Shown: positions 1-8,254 of the stretch, piece by piece
How the letters are laid out: each line of letters begins with the position of its first letter
How positions within the stretch are numbered: position 1 is the stretch's first letter
Source of the DNA: JANMGV01 sp037440405
GTDB lineage: Bacteria; Planctomycetota; Planctomycetia; Pirellulales; Pirellulaceae
Assembly (NCBI GenBank): GCA_037440405.1
Contig: JBBIUE010000012.1
Span: 17,587-81,586 of the forward strand
Direction of reading: 5' to 3'
DNA length: 64,000 nt
Program-made: the position numbers and the translations under genes
The notes under the pieces: model-generated
Told to the model about the DNA's origin: nothing
The model's database searches: none
What the model saw: only the letters and a program-made list of their open reading frames with translations

Positions 1-99
1 CGGAATCGTGGAAATGGAGTTTCCTGCACTTGAGTCTATTCCTTGTTTCGCTAGTGGCCGAACGCAATCGTTCAAATAGACATGATCCATCATAAATCT

Positions 100-993
100 T
101 CACTGCGTTTGTTGTCGCCGCAGACGCATCTTCTTCGAAAATTCTTCCATGAACTTGCGTTCCGAAGAAGTCAACGACTCCTGTCCCTGCTCGTGGAGTT
201 TCATGAGGATCCGATCCATCTCGTCTTCGTCACTCTGACCATTTTGAGGCTGGTACACTCTCATTCGTCGACGCAGCCTCCAACGCTGATACGCATCGAT
301 CAGTCTACCTGGCGTGGCCAGCACGTCCAGTCTCCAATGAAGCAAGAAATAAAGCACGGCAAAACCGATGCCTAAAAGGTGAACGTCGTAAGCCACGCGC
401 GATCCCGGAACTGCCCCGCGTTCGCCGAGCAGGTTACCGACGATCAGCAGCACTCCGAATACCCAGGCCGGAATCGGAAGAACGCCAAACACATGGAGTG
501 TGACCCTTGGAAAATTCAATACGAAAAGCATCAGGACGCAAGAAACGGCCCCCGACGCACCCAATAAACGTAAACTGCCTTGCTCTTCGCCTGCCAGCAC
601 GAAATTGAGTATCAGCCAACCAAAGCCGCACACAACTAAACTGACAAAGTAAATTCGAAAAAATTCTGCTCTGCCATAGTGATTCTCAACCGAACGGCCA
701 AGCATCCAAAGGCTGAACATGTTCCAGAAAATGTGCCAGATGTTGGTGTGATCGTGAACGAATCCGTAAGTAATGGCTCGCCAATACATCCAAGGCTGGT
801 AAACATCCGTACCATGAAGTGTCAGCCACCTAGAAATCCGATCAAGTTGTTCGCTATTGCCAGCAAACAAATCGAAGACGAACACGGCGACATTCGCCAA
901 AATAATGATCGAGATCGCTGATCGCTGATTCCAAGTGGGACCAAATTCTGGACGATCTTCATCCTGATAGTAGGAACGTTCGTAAAGTCCCAT
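100..993 (-). CDS. Rhomboid family intramembrane serine protease
   Basis: A 297-residue membrane protein predicted to cleave transmembrane segments inside the inner membrane. Visible rhomboid signatures are the HxxxNM helix (H87, N91), the catalytic serine in GASG (S147) and a late helix with the partner histidine H205, so the Ser-His dyad is present. Several hydrophobic segments run from about residue 25 to 220. A charged cytosolic tail of about 70 residues rich in Arg, Glu and Gln follows. The gene is the last of a minus-strand group: ABC ATPase, ABC permease, helical membrane-anchored protein, then this gene after a 64-base gap. Co-transcription is inferred from spacing. The substrate is unknown; a neighbouring membrane protein is possible but unproven. 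Confidence 0.85.
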   Translation of the reverse strand: MGLYERSYYQDEDRPEFGPTWNQRSAISIIILANVAVFVFDLFAGNSEQLDRISRWLTLHGTDVYQPWMYWRAITYGFVHDHTNIWHIFWNMFSLWMLGRSVENHYGRAEFFRIYFVSLVVCGFGWLILNFVLAGEEQGSLRLLGASGAVSCVLMLFVLNFPRVTLHVFGVLPIPAWVFGVLLIVGNLLGERGAVPGSRVAYDVHLLGIGFAVLYFLLHWRLDVLATPGRLIDAYQRWRLRRRMRVYQPQNGQSDEDEMDRILMKLHEQGQESLTSSERKFMEEFSKKMRLRRQQTQ

Positions 994-1057
994 GACTAGA
1001 GCAATTCCTCTCGGCCGAAATCAATCGACAGCGATGCGATCATGAATGATCGCTCAA

Positions 1058-2902
1058 TTACGGAACTTCTGAACCGAAGTCGGGCAACTCGGGATGCTCC
1101 AATCGCGGGGGTCGACTGGATCTGGGTGACACGTCACCGCCAGACTCGGGTTTCCCATCTGAGCTTGGAACTTCATTTTGGTCGGAACCAACAGTTGTAT
1201 CAACATTGGGGCTCTTCCGTTGCGCATCCAGTGGATTCCAAACACCAGGGATAATCGCTGTTTGATCGCTAAAGAAATCCGACTCCACACCGGCCAATTG
1301 CTCAGCCCGCTCGTTCCACCGCTGCAAGAATTCATCTACTTGCATGTCAAAGCCGCCTTTATCGTAGCGTTCTTTGAACTCGATAAAGTCTTTCAACACA
1401 AAGTCATTCGGCAAGTCGCGATCCAATACTCGTTTGTAACGCTTGATCGACTCCAAGACATCGATGCCCGCGTCGTCCGTCATCATTCTCGGCCAGCGAG
1501 CAAAAACTTTGTACCAGTCAGCCCATGCAGACTCGTAATCTTCTAAGGCTCCATCAACGTCTGCTCTGGTCAATTTCTGATCAGCGTCATAAACCTTCTT
1601 TCTCGCACGCAAGGTCACGTCATTCTGTTCCGCGATCGCTCGTGTTTCCCAGTACGCGTAATTCACCTGTTGACGGTATGCTTCAAGATGACTGAGATAC
1701 TCCGCTGCCTCCGTCAAGCGATTCGCCAACTCAACAGCTCGCGACCGACGAGCCGTCGGCACGCCACCAGCGATAGCCATGACCGACGGATTTAATCTCT
1801 GCCGAATTTCATAGGATCGCCGGATTTTCTCTGAATCCGTCAACGTGCCCGCATCGGATTCTGCCAGTAATTCCTTTTCCTCACTGGTCAAGGATGCTCG
1901 CAACTCTGACTCCATTCGAGATCTCGTATCCGCTACCCAATCTTCGAAATCGCGAGAGGCTTGCGCTTGCACCGCTCTTGCAGCTTCCAGACCATTCAGT
2001 TGAACCGTATGGCCCCAAGTTGTTAAAACTTCGCGATTGCCGAATTCTCGCCATAGGTTACCGGCATTGATCCAAGAATATTTGGCTCTCTCGTCAAGTA
2101 TTCCTTCGTCTTCGATCGCCTCGCTATATCGCAATCGACATTTCGGACCATCGCTGAAGAAAATGTGAGGGGACTTGCGACAGTATGCCCCTGCATCGAC
2201 CAAGTCGTAGGACTTATTGAACCACAGACGCCCGACAAGCCAGTGGTCCGGTTTCTGATCGAATCCCAAAGCATCCGGGGTTCGTACATCCAGCCCCTCG
2301 GAGATGAGGCTATTGTGGTAATCGACGTCGTTGCGAAACATTTCTCGATATTGAACCTTCTCATCTGCTGTGCCGATCTTTTGACCGCAGAATAGACCGA
2401 GGTTCCACTGAAGGATAGGCTGACGTCGATTCAGCTTGGTACCACGAATCAAGTAATCCATACCCTTCTTGATCCATTCATAGCGCTGCCGATAATCATC
2501 GAACTCAACCGAGACGTTGTAACCGAGGTTGTGCGCTTGAAACTCCCACACGCGAATAAAGTGAGGTTGCAGAACGGCAATCTGATTCAAAGTGGCGGAC
2601 AGTCGTTCCCAATACTGCTCTTTTTTATAGTACTCAGCCTTCTGCCAGAGAATCGTACAAGCAAAACCTCTCAAACCGAGCGTTGCTAATTTCATGCTCT
2701 CGCTGGCAGGATCGATATTTCCAAGGGAGGATTGGCTGATATCGTGATGCTGCCGAATTTGAGTTAAGGTTCCACCGCCCCCAATCTCCGAACTGTCGTC
2801 GTTGCCACCCGTTCCGGGCTGCCCCAACATAAAAACGGGAATGAGCAACACGACGATGGCTACGATGTAAATGATTTTTCGCTGAAATGTCGTCAGTTTC
2901 AT
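1058..2902 (-). CDS. Conserved planctomycete-type membrane-anchored helical protein, function unknown
   Basis: A 614-residue protein with one N-terminal membrane anchor (about residues 8-27) followed by a long extracytoplasmic, mostly helical domain. Residues about 75-150, rich in Trp, Tyr and Leu, look like TPR-type helical pairs (for example LRGFACTILWQKAEYY). The C-terminal 50 residues are Pro/Ser-rich and probably disordered. The start is taken at the ATG at 2902 because it overlaps the stop of the upstream permease in an ATGA, the usual sign of translational coupling; an ATG 15 codons upstream is also open. I do not recognise a characterised family. Its place between an ABC permease and a rhomboid suggests an accessory role for the transporter, which is inference. 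Confidence 0.75.
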   Translation of the reverse strand: MKLTTFQRKIIYIVAIVVLLIPVFMLGQPGTGGNDDSSEIGGGGTLTQIRQHHDISQSSLGNIDPASESMKLATLGLRGFACTILWQKAEYYKKEQYWERLSATLNQIAVLQPHFIRVWEFQAHNLGYNVSVEFDDYRQRYEWIKKGMDYLIRGTKLNRRQPILQWNLGLFCGQKIGTADEKVQYREMFRNDVDYHNSLISEGLDVRTPDALGFDQKPDHWLVGRLWFNKSYDLVDAGAYCRKSPHIFFSDGPKCRLRYSEAIEDEGILDERAKYSWINAGNLWREFGNREVLTTWGHTVQLNGLEAARAVQAQASRDFEDWVADTRSRMESELRASLTSEEKELLAESDAGTLTDSEKIRRSYEIRQRLNPSVMAIAGGVPTARRSRAVELANRLTEAAEYLSHLEAYRQQVNYAYWETRAIAEQNDVTLRARKKVYDADQKLTRADVDGALEDYESAWADWYKVFARWPRMMTDDAGIDVLESIKRYKRVLDRDLPNDFVLKDFIEFKERYDKGGFDMQVDEFLQRWNERAEQLAGVESDFFSDQTAIIPGVWNPLDAQRKSPNVDTTVGSDQNEVPSSDGKPESGGDVSPRSSRPPRLEHPELPDFGSEVP

Positions 2903-4701
2903 GCCGCCATCTCTCGAGTTTTCAGGAAGAAGTAGCTTATCACGCATGTGATCAAGAAATATCCGACGGTCATGGTGATATGCCTGCCTAGCAATCCGCC
3001 GAACAAATTGACACCATAGGCCAAAAAGTCCGAGGTACCTAAATCGTTGAAGTTTGGAAGTGCGGAAGCAAGCGACGCCATACTTCGCATGATCACTTCG
3101 TCTACATTCTTAATTGCATTTTCGAGGATGGAGCTACCAAGGTCCAGTTCTGTAATCGCTCCGCTCTGTGTGAAAATGCGAATCATCGATTCTACCGGGC
3201 CACCGCCCTCTCGCTGTTTGCTGATGATCTCGCTGGCCAATCCGCCAAAGAATCCAAGCACCAAGAAGGAAATCGTTGCCACAATAGCAACAGGACCCGA
3301 CAAGAACGTGCTGAACATGACGCCGAAACAAATCACGATGATCATCTGCAGCCAGATGCTGATGTATCCTTTGGTAAAGTTCCACCAAAACGGCATGTCT
3401 CCCGCATGGAGCGAAACGTTACCTGCGGCCATACCAAAATATTGGCCATTATCTTCGCAGCGAATGATCACTTCCAGCTTGCCGTTCGGAGCAATGTCTC
3501 GAAAGATATCCAAATCCATGGATTGATCTTTCTTTCGCCCGCGCACCGTTTGGGGAATCACTCGTCGATCGACTTGGTACTCTTGAACGATAAAAGGTAT
3601 CCTGTCCGACTCGATCTCCGCTTGCGGATCAGGATTCCTGAGTACGATCGTTCCTCGCACGCCAGTGATGATATCGGACTTGTAGGTTCGGAATGCGCCC
3701 AAATTCATCTCGAGCTGCAGTCCATTTGGAAAGGCGGATTCAGTGACCTGGCTGAACGTGTAAATCGCACTCATCAACGAAGCACCTTCGATCCATTGAT
3801 GATAGTTCGACTCGTAGCCAACACTGATTCCACCGTTCGCGAGCTGCCCATCTCCATCGGTAAACTGCAGCTTACCGAAGACGGGAATTCGAGCACCTAA
3901 GTAACCCTGAGGCGGGCCAACTTCATAGCGATCGGAATTGCCAATGCGGCGCACCGAGTGACGGTGCGACTGGACTTCATTCGTTACGCCAACTCCATCA
4001 GGCCCGAGCCGAAACGTATGCTTGTGCGAGCGATCAAAAGTCGTTTCTCCCGTCGCGCCCTTTCCGTCGATCTGAGCCACTTCATGCTCGTGCCGCATCC
4101 CACGAACGACGAACAAATAGCTCATGACTCCAAGCACCACCAATATGAGCGTTCCCACCAAGCCGAATCCCACGACGCGACCGATGAAGATTTCCAGGGG
4201 CCTCACCGGCTTGGTGACAATCGTGTAAATCGTTCGAGATTTGATTTCTTGAGGCAAACTCGAGGTGCTCAGGAATAACGCCAGTAACAAGACCAGATAA
4301 TTTGTCGTCGTAACCACAAAGCTAATGTAAAGCGAGGCAGGGTTTGGAGACTTCGGGTCCAGGAACCAACCCCCAAACATGATGATCACGACAAATACTG
4401 CGAGGGCGACTAAAACCCGCCGGCGAATCGCTTCCTTAAAAGCCAGTTTGGCGATCGCTCCAATCCGTCTCGAAGAAGTAGCTGGCAAGTCGGTAGAAAA
4501 GAAACTGCGAATGACCTTAGCGACCGCATAAAACCCTTCTGTCGGTCCGCTTCGAGCCAAGGCAATTAAGTAACTGACGGCAAAACCAAGAAAGCAAAGG
4601 GATATAGCGATAATCAAGCCAACCCATAGCCCCCCCCAACGGTCCAGGTCGCCAAACAACCACTCGCTATAAGTCAAAAATTGGTCTTGTGAAAATCTCA
4701 T
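2899..4701 (-). CDS. ABC-2 type transporter permease with large extracytoplasmic insertion
   Basis: A 600-residue integral membrane subunit. Hydrophobic segments lie at about residues 25-47, 95-113, 125-146 and 172-199. After a break of about 240 residues, more follow at about 440-490, plus a C-terminal helix. The segment around residues 150-172 (PQEIKSRTIYTIVTKPVRP) is the conserved cytoplasmic coupling region of ABC-2 permeases. The insertion between the two membrane halves is unusual: it is large, predicted extracytoplasmic, and opens with three His-pair motifs (RHEHE 203-207, SHKHTF 225-230, SHRHSV 245-250), suggesting metal binding. The ATPase gene lies 51 bases upstream, and the next gene overlaps the stop by ATGA. 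The substrate is unknown. Confidence 0.85.
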   Translation of the reverse strand: MRFSQDQFLTYSEWLFGDLDRWGGLWVGLIIAISLCFLGFAVSYLIALARSGPTEGFYAVAKVIRSFFSTDLPATSSRRIGAIAKLAFKEAIRRRVLVALAVFVVIIMFGGWFLDPKSPNPASLYISFVVTTTNYLVLLLALFLSTSSLPQEIKSRTIYTIVTKPVRPLEIFIGRVVGFGLVGTLILVVLGVMSYLFVVRGMRHEHEVAQIDGKGATGETTFDRSHKHTFRLGPDGVGVTNEVQSHRHSVRRIGNSDRYEVGPPQGYLGARIPVFGKLQFTDGDGQLANGGISVGYESNYHQWIEGASLMSAIYTFSQVTESAFPNGLQLEMNLGAFRTYKSDIITGVRGTIVLRNPDPQAEIESDRIPFIVQEYQVDRRVIPQTVRGRKKDQSMDLDIFRDIAPNGKLEVIIRCEDNGQYFGMAAGNVSLHAGDMPFWWNFTKGYISIWLQMIIVICFGVMFSTFLSGPVAIVATISFLVLGFFGGLASEIISKQREGGGPVESMIRIFTQSGAITELDLGSSILENAIKNVDEVIMRSMASLASALPNFNDLGTSDFLAYGVNLFGGLLGRHITMTVGYFLITCVISYFFLKTREMAA

Positions 4702-4752
4702 CGACTACCGACGATCAAAGGAAAAGGAACGTTACGTGACATGTAGGATAGA

Positions 4753-5679
4753 TCAGTTTCCTGACCCACGGTGACCGGGTCGCTGCTCGCTTTCGCGAAC
4801 GATTTCGAGGAACAAGTCTTCCATGGTGGTCGTCGGGTTGTCAATTTGAACCACGGAACCTCCATGCTTCTCGATCACTGCCGCAATTTCACGCTTGGCG
4901 TCATCGGAAAGTCCCTTCGCATGAACTTCAGTAATGTCCTGAATTTTAAGGAGACTGTCGACTCGCCCCATCTCCTTGAGTTCTCCTTGGTGAAGGATTG
5001 CGATTCGATCGCACACGTCCTCAACGTCGGCCAACTGGTGCGAACACATGAGAATTGTCTTTCCCTCTTCTCGGAGACGCAGAATTAAATCCTTCATCTC
5101 GCGAGAACCAATCGGATCCAATCCAGTCGTGGGCTCGTCCAGGATCAACAAGTCTGGCTCATTGATCAACGCTTGTGCTAATCCAATTCGGCGCGTCATA
5201 CCCTTGGAATACTCCTTAAGTTGCCGTCGCCGGGCTCGCTGCAAACCGACCATCTGGATGAGAGCTTCCGTCCGCTCGCGACGAACCTTCGCAGGCATGT
5301 CAAAAAGACGACCATAAAAATCAAGCGTCTCTTCGGCATTCAAAAACTTGTAGAGATAGGACTCTTCCGGAAGATATCCAATCCGCTCGTTCTTCGAAAC
5401 ATCTCCCGCTTCCTTGCCGAACACGAACGCATGGCCCGAAGTGGGAAAAAGCAATCCAAGAACCAGCTTGATCGTCGTCGATTTGCCCGAACCATTGGGG
5501 CCTAATAAACCGAATATTTCTCCACGCCGGACTTCGATATCCAAGGCCTTCAGGGCTTGTACCTTTTGCCGTCCCCAAAAGTCACGGTATGTCTTGCTAA
5601 GATTCCTCGTTTCAATCACAACCTCCGGTTGCGATGCTGCGACCGTTGGCTTCTCTTCAGGTGCGGCTACTACCGACAT
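4753..5679 (-). CDS. ABC transporter ATP-binding protein
   Basis: A 308-residue ATPase subunit that would power the permease encoded next to it. It carries a Walker A (GLLGPNGSGKST), a signature region (KEYSKGMTRRIGLAQAL, a variant of LSGGQ as seen in CcmA/NatA-type exporters), a Walker B (LLILDEPTTGLD) and the H-loop (MCSHQL). After the core domain there is a C-terminal segment of about 80 residues ending in the MEDLFLEIV motif typical of ABC-2 exporter ATPases. A GGAGA ribosome binding site sits about 7 bases before the ATG. It is the first gene of the four-gene minus-strand group, so its promoter should lie in the 342-base gap upstream. Confidence 0.92.
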   Translation of the reverse strand: MSVVAAPEEKPTVAASQPEVVIETRNLSKTYRDFWGRQKVQALKALDIEVRRGEIFGLLGPNGSGKSTTIKLVLGLLFPTSGHAFVFGKEAGDVSKNERIGYLPEESYLYKFLNAEETLDFYGRLFDMPAKVRRERTEALIQMVGLQRARRRQLKEYSKGMTRRIGLAQALINEPDLLILDEPTTGLDPIGSREMKDLILRLREEGKTILMCSHQLADVEDVCDRIAILHQGELKEMGRVDSLLKIQDITEVHAKGLSDDAKREIAAVIEKHGGSVVQIDNPTTTMEDLFLEIVRESEQRPGHRGSGN

Positions 5680-6021
5680 GCAATATCTCCAGGGGACTCT
5701 TACGATCGCAAATGAATGTTCGCGCGATTGGCGATGATTTCAGGTGCGGAATCTTTGGCTACTATTTTTCTGAATCTACGAGTGCTTGGATCGAAATGGT
5801 TCAGTCCCATTCGAATTTCGTCGAACGTCTAACCGCTCAATCAGATTGCTGCTCAATATCCAAATCGTCACACGAACCATCCTCGACCAAGACAAAGTCT
5901 CCCTGCCCCACCTTAGGGGAACAGTGCGGGGTGCGTGTCAGGAAGAGAATTCGTGAACGCCTTCGAACAAGAGTTTTACTATAAGTTGTCTTCCATGAAC
6001 CGACAAGCTTGCCAGTCAAAA
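5680..6021 (-). other. Intergenic region upstream of the ABC operon
   Basis: A 342-base gap between the ABC ATPase start and the stop of the TatD-like gene, both on the minus strand. It should hold the promoter of the ABC/rhomboid operon. I see no tRNA, no strong hairpin with a T-tract and no convincing gene. One minus-strand frame stays open here and ends near 5837, but it begins inside the TatD-like gene in another frame. Confidence 0.5.
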
Positions 6022-6831
6022 TCAGGTTGATTCGCGAACGAAATTTGGGCTTTGTGAAAAGAACTGAGCCGGATTGTCGTAAACATATCGTCGAATCGTG
6101 GCTGCGCCGTGGCCGCGTCGCTTCAGCTCGAAAATCAGGTCCGGAATAGCCGTTGGCCGGCTCGGCCCCCAATCACCTGCGGAATTCGCCATCAGGCGCT
6201 CGCCCCCATACTTTTCAAACATGTCCGCAGCTCGCTGTGGCGTACATTTCGTCACAGGATAGAGGGTCATCCCCGCCCAAAAACCACCGTCCAACACTTC
6301 CTTAATCGTATGTTCTTCCACATGGTCGACCAACACACGATGAGGCTCGACGCGAGAATCCGATCGTAACATGTCCAAGATCATCCTCGTTCCTTGGAAC
6401 TTGTCTTCCAGGTGAGGTGTATGAATCAGGATCAACTGCTTGTGTCGAATCGCCAATTCCAAGTGCTCGAGGAATATCATCGACTCGTTGCGGGTGTTCT
6501 TGTTTAAGCCGATCTCACCAATCCCCAAAACATTCGAATGGCCCAAGAACTCCGGGATCATCCCAATAACTTCGCGGGAAAGGCTGACATTCTCCGCCTC
6601 CTTGGCGTTAATGCATAACCAAGTGTAGTGCCGGATTCCATACTGCGCTGCTCGCTTTGGCTCATACTCGGTCAATTGTCTGAAGTAATCTCGAAAGCTA
6701 TCAACGCTTCCGCGATCAAAACCAGCCCAAAAGGCGGGCTCACTCAGCGCAACACACCCCATCCGAGCCATCGTCTCATAATCGTCGGTCGTTCTCGATA
6801 CCATATGAATGTGCGGATCAATGTAGTCCAT
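6022..6831 (-). CDS. TatD-like metal-dependent hydrolase
   Basis: A 269-residue TIM-barrel hydrolase. The start is the ATG giving MDYIDPHIHM, which puts the metal-binding HxH (H7, H9) at the usual N-terminal place; a longer frame begins 20 codons earlier but adds only an Arg-rich, unconserved tail. Other metal-site elements are GIGEIGLNK (strand with Glu), LILIHTPH and VLVDHVEEHT, and a terminal aspartate in NSAGDWGPS. The sequence resembles the TatD-like hydrolase of the ebo (eboB) gene cluster more than the DNA-repair TatD, but no other ebo-type gene (UbiA, EboD, EboE) is nearby. The substrate is unknown. It stands alone, with about 340 bases downstream and over 1 kb of decayed DNA upstream. 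Confidence 0.75.
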   Translation of the reverse strand: MDYIDPHIHMVSRTTDDYETMARMGCVALSEPAFWAGFDRGSVDSFRDYFRQLTEYEPKRAAQYGIRHYTWLCINAKEAENVSLSREVIGMIPEFLGHSNVLGIGEIGLNKNTRNESMIFLEHLELAIRHKQLILIHTPHLEDKFQGTRMILDMLRSDSRVEPHRVLVDHVEEHTIKEVLDGGFWAGMTLYPVTKCTPQRAADMFEKYGGERLMANSAGDWGPSRPTAIPDLIFELKRRGHGAATIRRYVYDNPAQFFSQSPNFVREST

Positions 6832-7599
6832 TCGCGTCAAATTCTTTCTTCCAGATCGTTGAGGCAATCGGCGACGTTGTAATTGAAGCAAGACTATGCC
6901 GGTTCGAACGGTCTATTGCTGACAACGCTATCAGCGAACGAAGGTCCGTTCGATGTTTCCGTTCCCCAAGTTTCAGTTTGCATACAATGCACTCGATAAA
7001 CGCACGGCGCAGTGGCAGTCCGAGCTGAACACACCCTCTCATTGTATCACCATTCCCAGGTAGTGTTGAGCTCGGTCTACAATCTTATGTCCATCCTGCC
7101 ATCGAAGCCCAAGTGGACGTCGCTCTTTTAGATGATTCTTCTGCAACCTGTGGTCAGCCCAACTCATACATCCCAAGCTCACAGCATTGAGTCTGCGGCT
7201 AAATCTTTTCGATCACAGGTTAACGCTCAAGTGCCGATGTGAGAAAGAAACTGATCTGGTCATGAATCGTTGTTTTCGGCCTTGAAATGCACATGGCAGA
7301 ACCATCGACTTCAACGCGAATCAAGTTACCTCCCGAATTAGAGGCGCAGATGACGCATGCCGTGAGAGCATTCGTTGTATTGTTGATGGTTGGGACGGCG
7401 CCAGCCGTAGGTTGGGACGGTGCCGGCCATGGATTGAACAGTGCCAACCGATACTAGGTCTGCGATCTCCGAGTCACTCCGTTCGAGCAATCTCCATAGC
7501 CAACTGCTTGAGCGAGGAAGTAACGTCTCGTCTCGTCTCTCACTAACGTTTCGAGCTGGAATATTTTCGCCTACAGTTCGACTTCAAGCTGTACTATAA
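6832..7599. other. Gene-poor region between TatD-like gene and IS66 remnant
   Basis: About 770 bases without a convincing gene. It contains an imperfect 22-base tandem repeat near 7388-7453 and short open frames with no recognisable domain. Together with the decayed transposase to its right, it looks like a site of past insertion and decay. Confidence 0.5.
7388..7453. repeat. Three imperfect 22-bp tandem repeats
   Basis: Three consecutive 22-base units start at 7388, 7410 and 7432. The first two share the core GGTTGGGACGGYGCCRGCC almost exactly. The third (GATTGAACAGTGCCAACC at its core) is more diverged. There is no spacer structure, so this is not CRISPR. Within each unit GGC-GCC is partly self-complementary. 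It sits next to the IS66 remnant and may be a minisatellite. Confidence 0.7.
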
Positions 7600-8200
7600 G
7601 ATCAAGCTCGAACAAAGTATGGACTTTGCGGCACACAGGGAACATCGACAGAAGAATGCGATCCTTGTGTTGCAACTAGTGAAGAACCACGTCGATATCC
7701 TGGCCGATGCCGAAGTACTACCAAAGCTAAACAACAGCCAAACATGGGAGGCAGCCTGAACGATCTGCGCGCTCATTGGGAAGCGTCGAAAGTCTATGCA
7801 ATCACTGGGAAGCGTTGACGGCCTACGCGAACTATGGCTAGGTTCCAAACGGCGACAACCGAGTCGAGCACTTGATGCGTCACTTCGCCTTGGATCGAAA
7901 GACCTGTCTGTTCCTGGCCAGCGTCGAGCCCGCCGTGCGAGTGGCATGCCTGATGAGAGTGGTGAGATGAACGTGGTGAGAAGTGTCAAATGGTGCCGTC
8001 TGGAGATCCGGCTGTACTTGAAAGACATCCTGGAACGGGTCTAGGCGGGCGAGACCGTCGATGCAGAGCTTCTACCAGATGCCTGTTGCAGCAACTCCCG
8101 AAAGGGGTGCGAACCAATCGTGAAGAGGCAAGTCGCTCCAAATCGGCGCAAATTCAGCTTACCCCCGCCGGCTGTCAGATCGACGCCAAGCTGATGCGCA
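7600..8200 (+). pseudogene. IS66-family transposase (TnpC) C-terminal remnant, decayed
   Basis: Broken frames on the plus strand read as the C-terminal third of an IS66-type DDE transposase. Recognisable pieces in order are the VLPK motif (codons at about 7713-7724), HWEALTAYANYG (about 7809-7844), then after an in-frame stop the strongly conserved NRVEHLMRHFALDRK and SVEPAVRVACLM (about 7860-7970). After two more stops and a frame change come CRLEIRLYLKDILERV and AGETVDAELLPD (about 8000-8080). Several stops and frameshifts show it is dead. The N-terminal half, the catalytic region and the partner orfs are absent, and no terminal inverted repeats were found. Boundaries are approximate. Confidence 0.8.
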
Positions 8201-8254
8201 GTCTACAACCGTTCCCCCGCCTTCACCCAATTTCCGAAGGTGTACGCTTCTTAC

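Noticed and set aside
5837..6172. Minus-strand frame ending in an acidic tail upstream of the ABC operon
   Set aside because: Most of it overlaps the TatD-like gene in another frame; only about 30 codons look protein-like and no start is available.
7388..7453. Possible CRISPR array
   Set aside because: Units are contiguous with no spacers, there are only three, and no cas gene is present.
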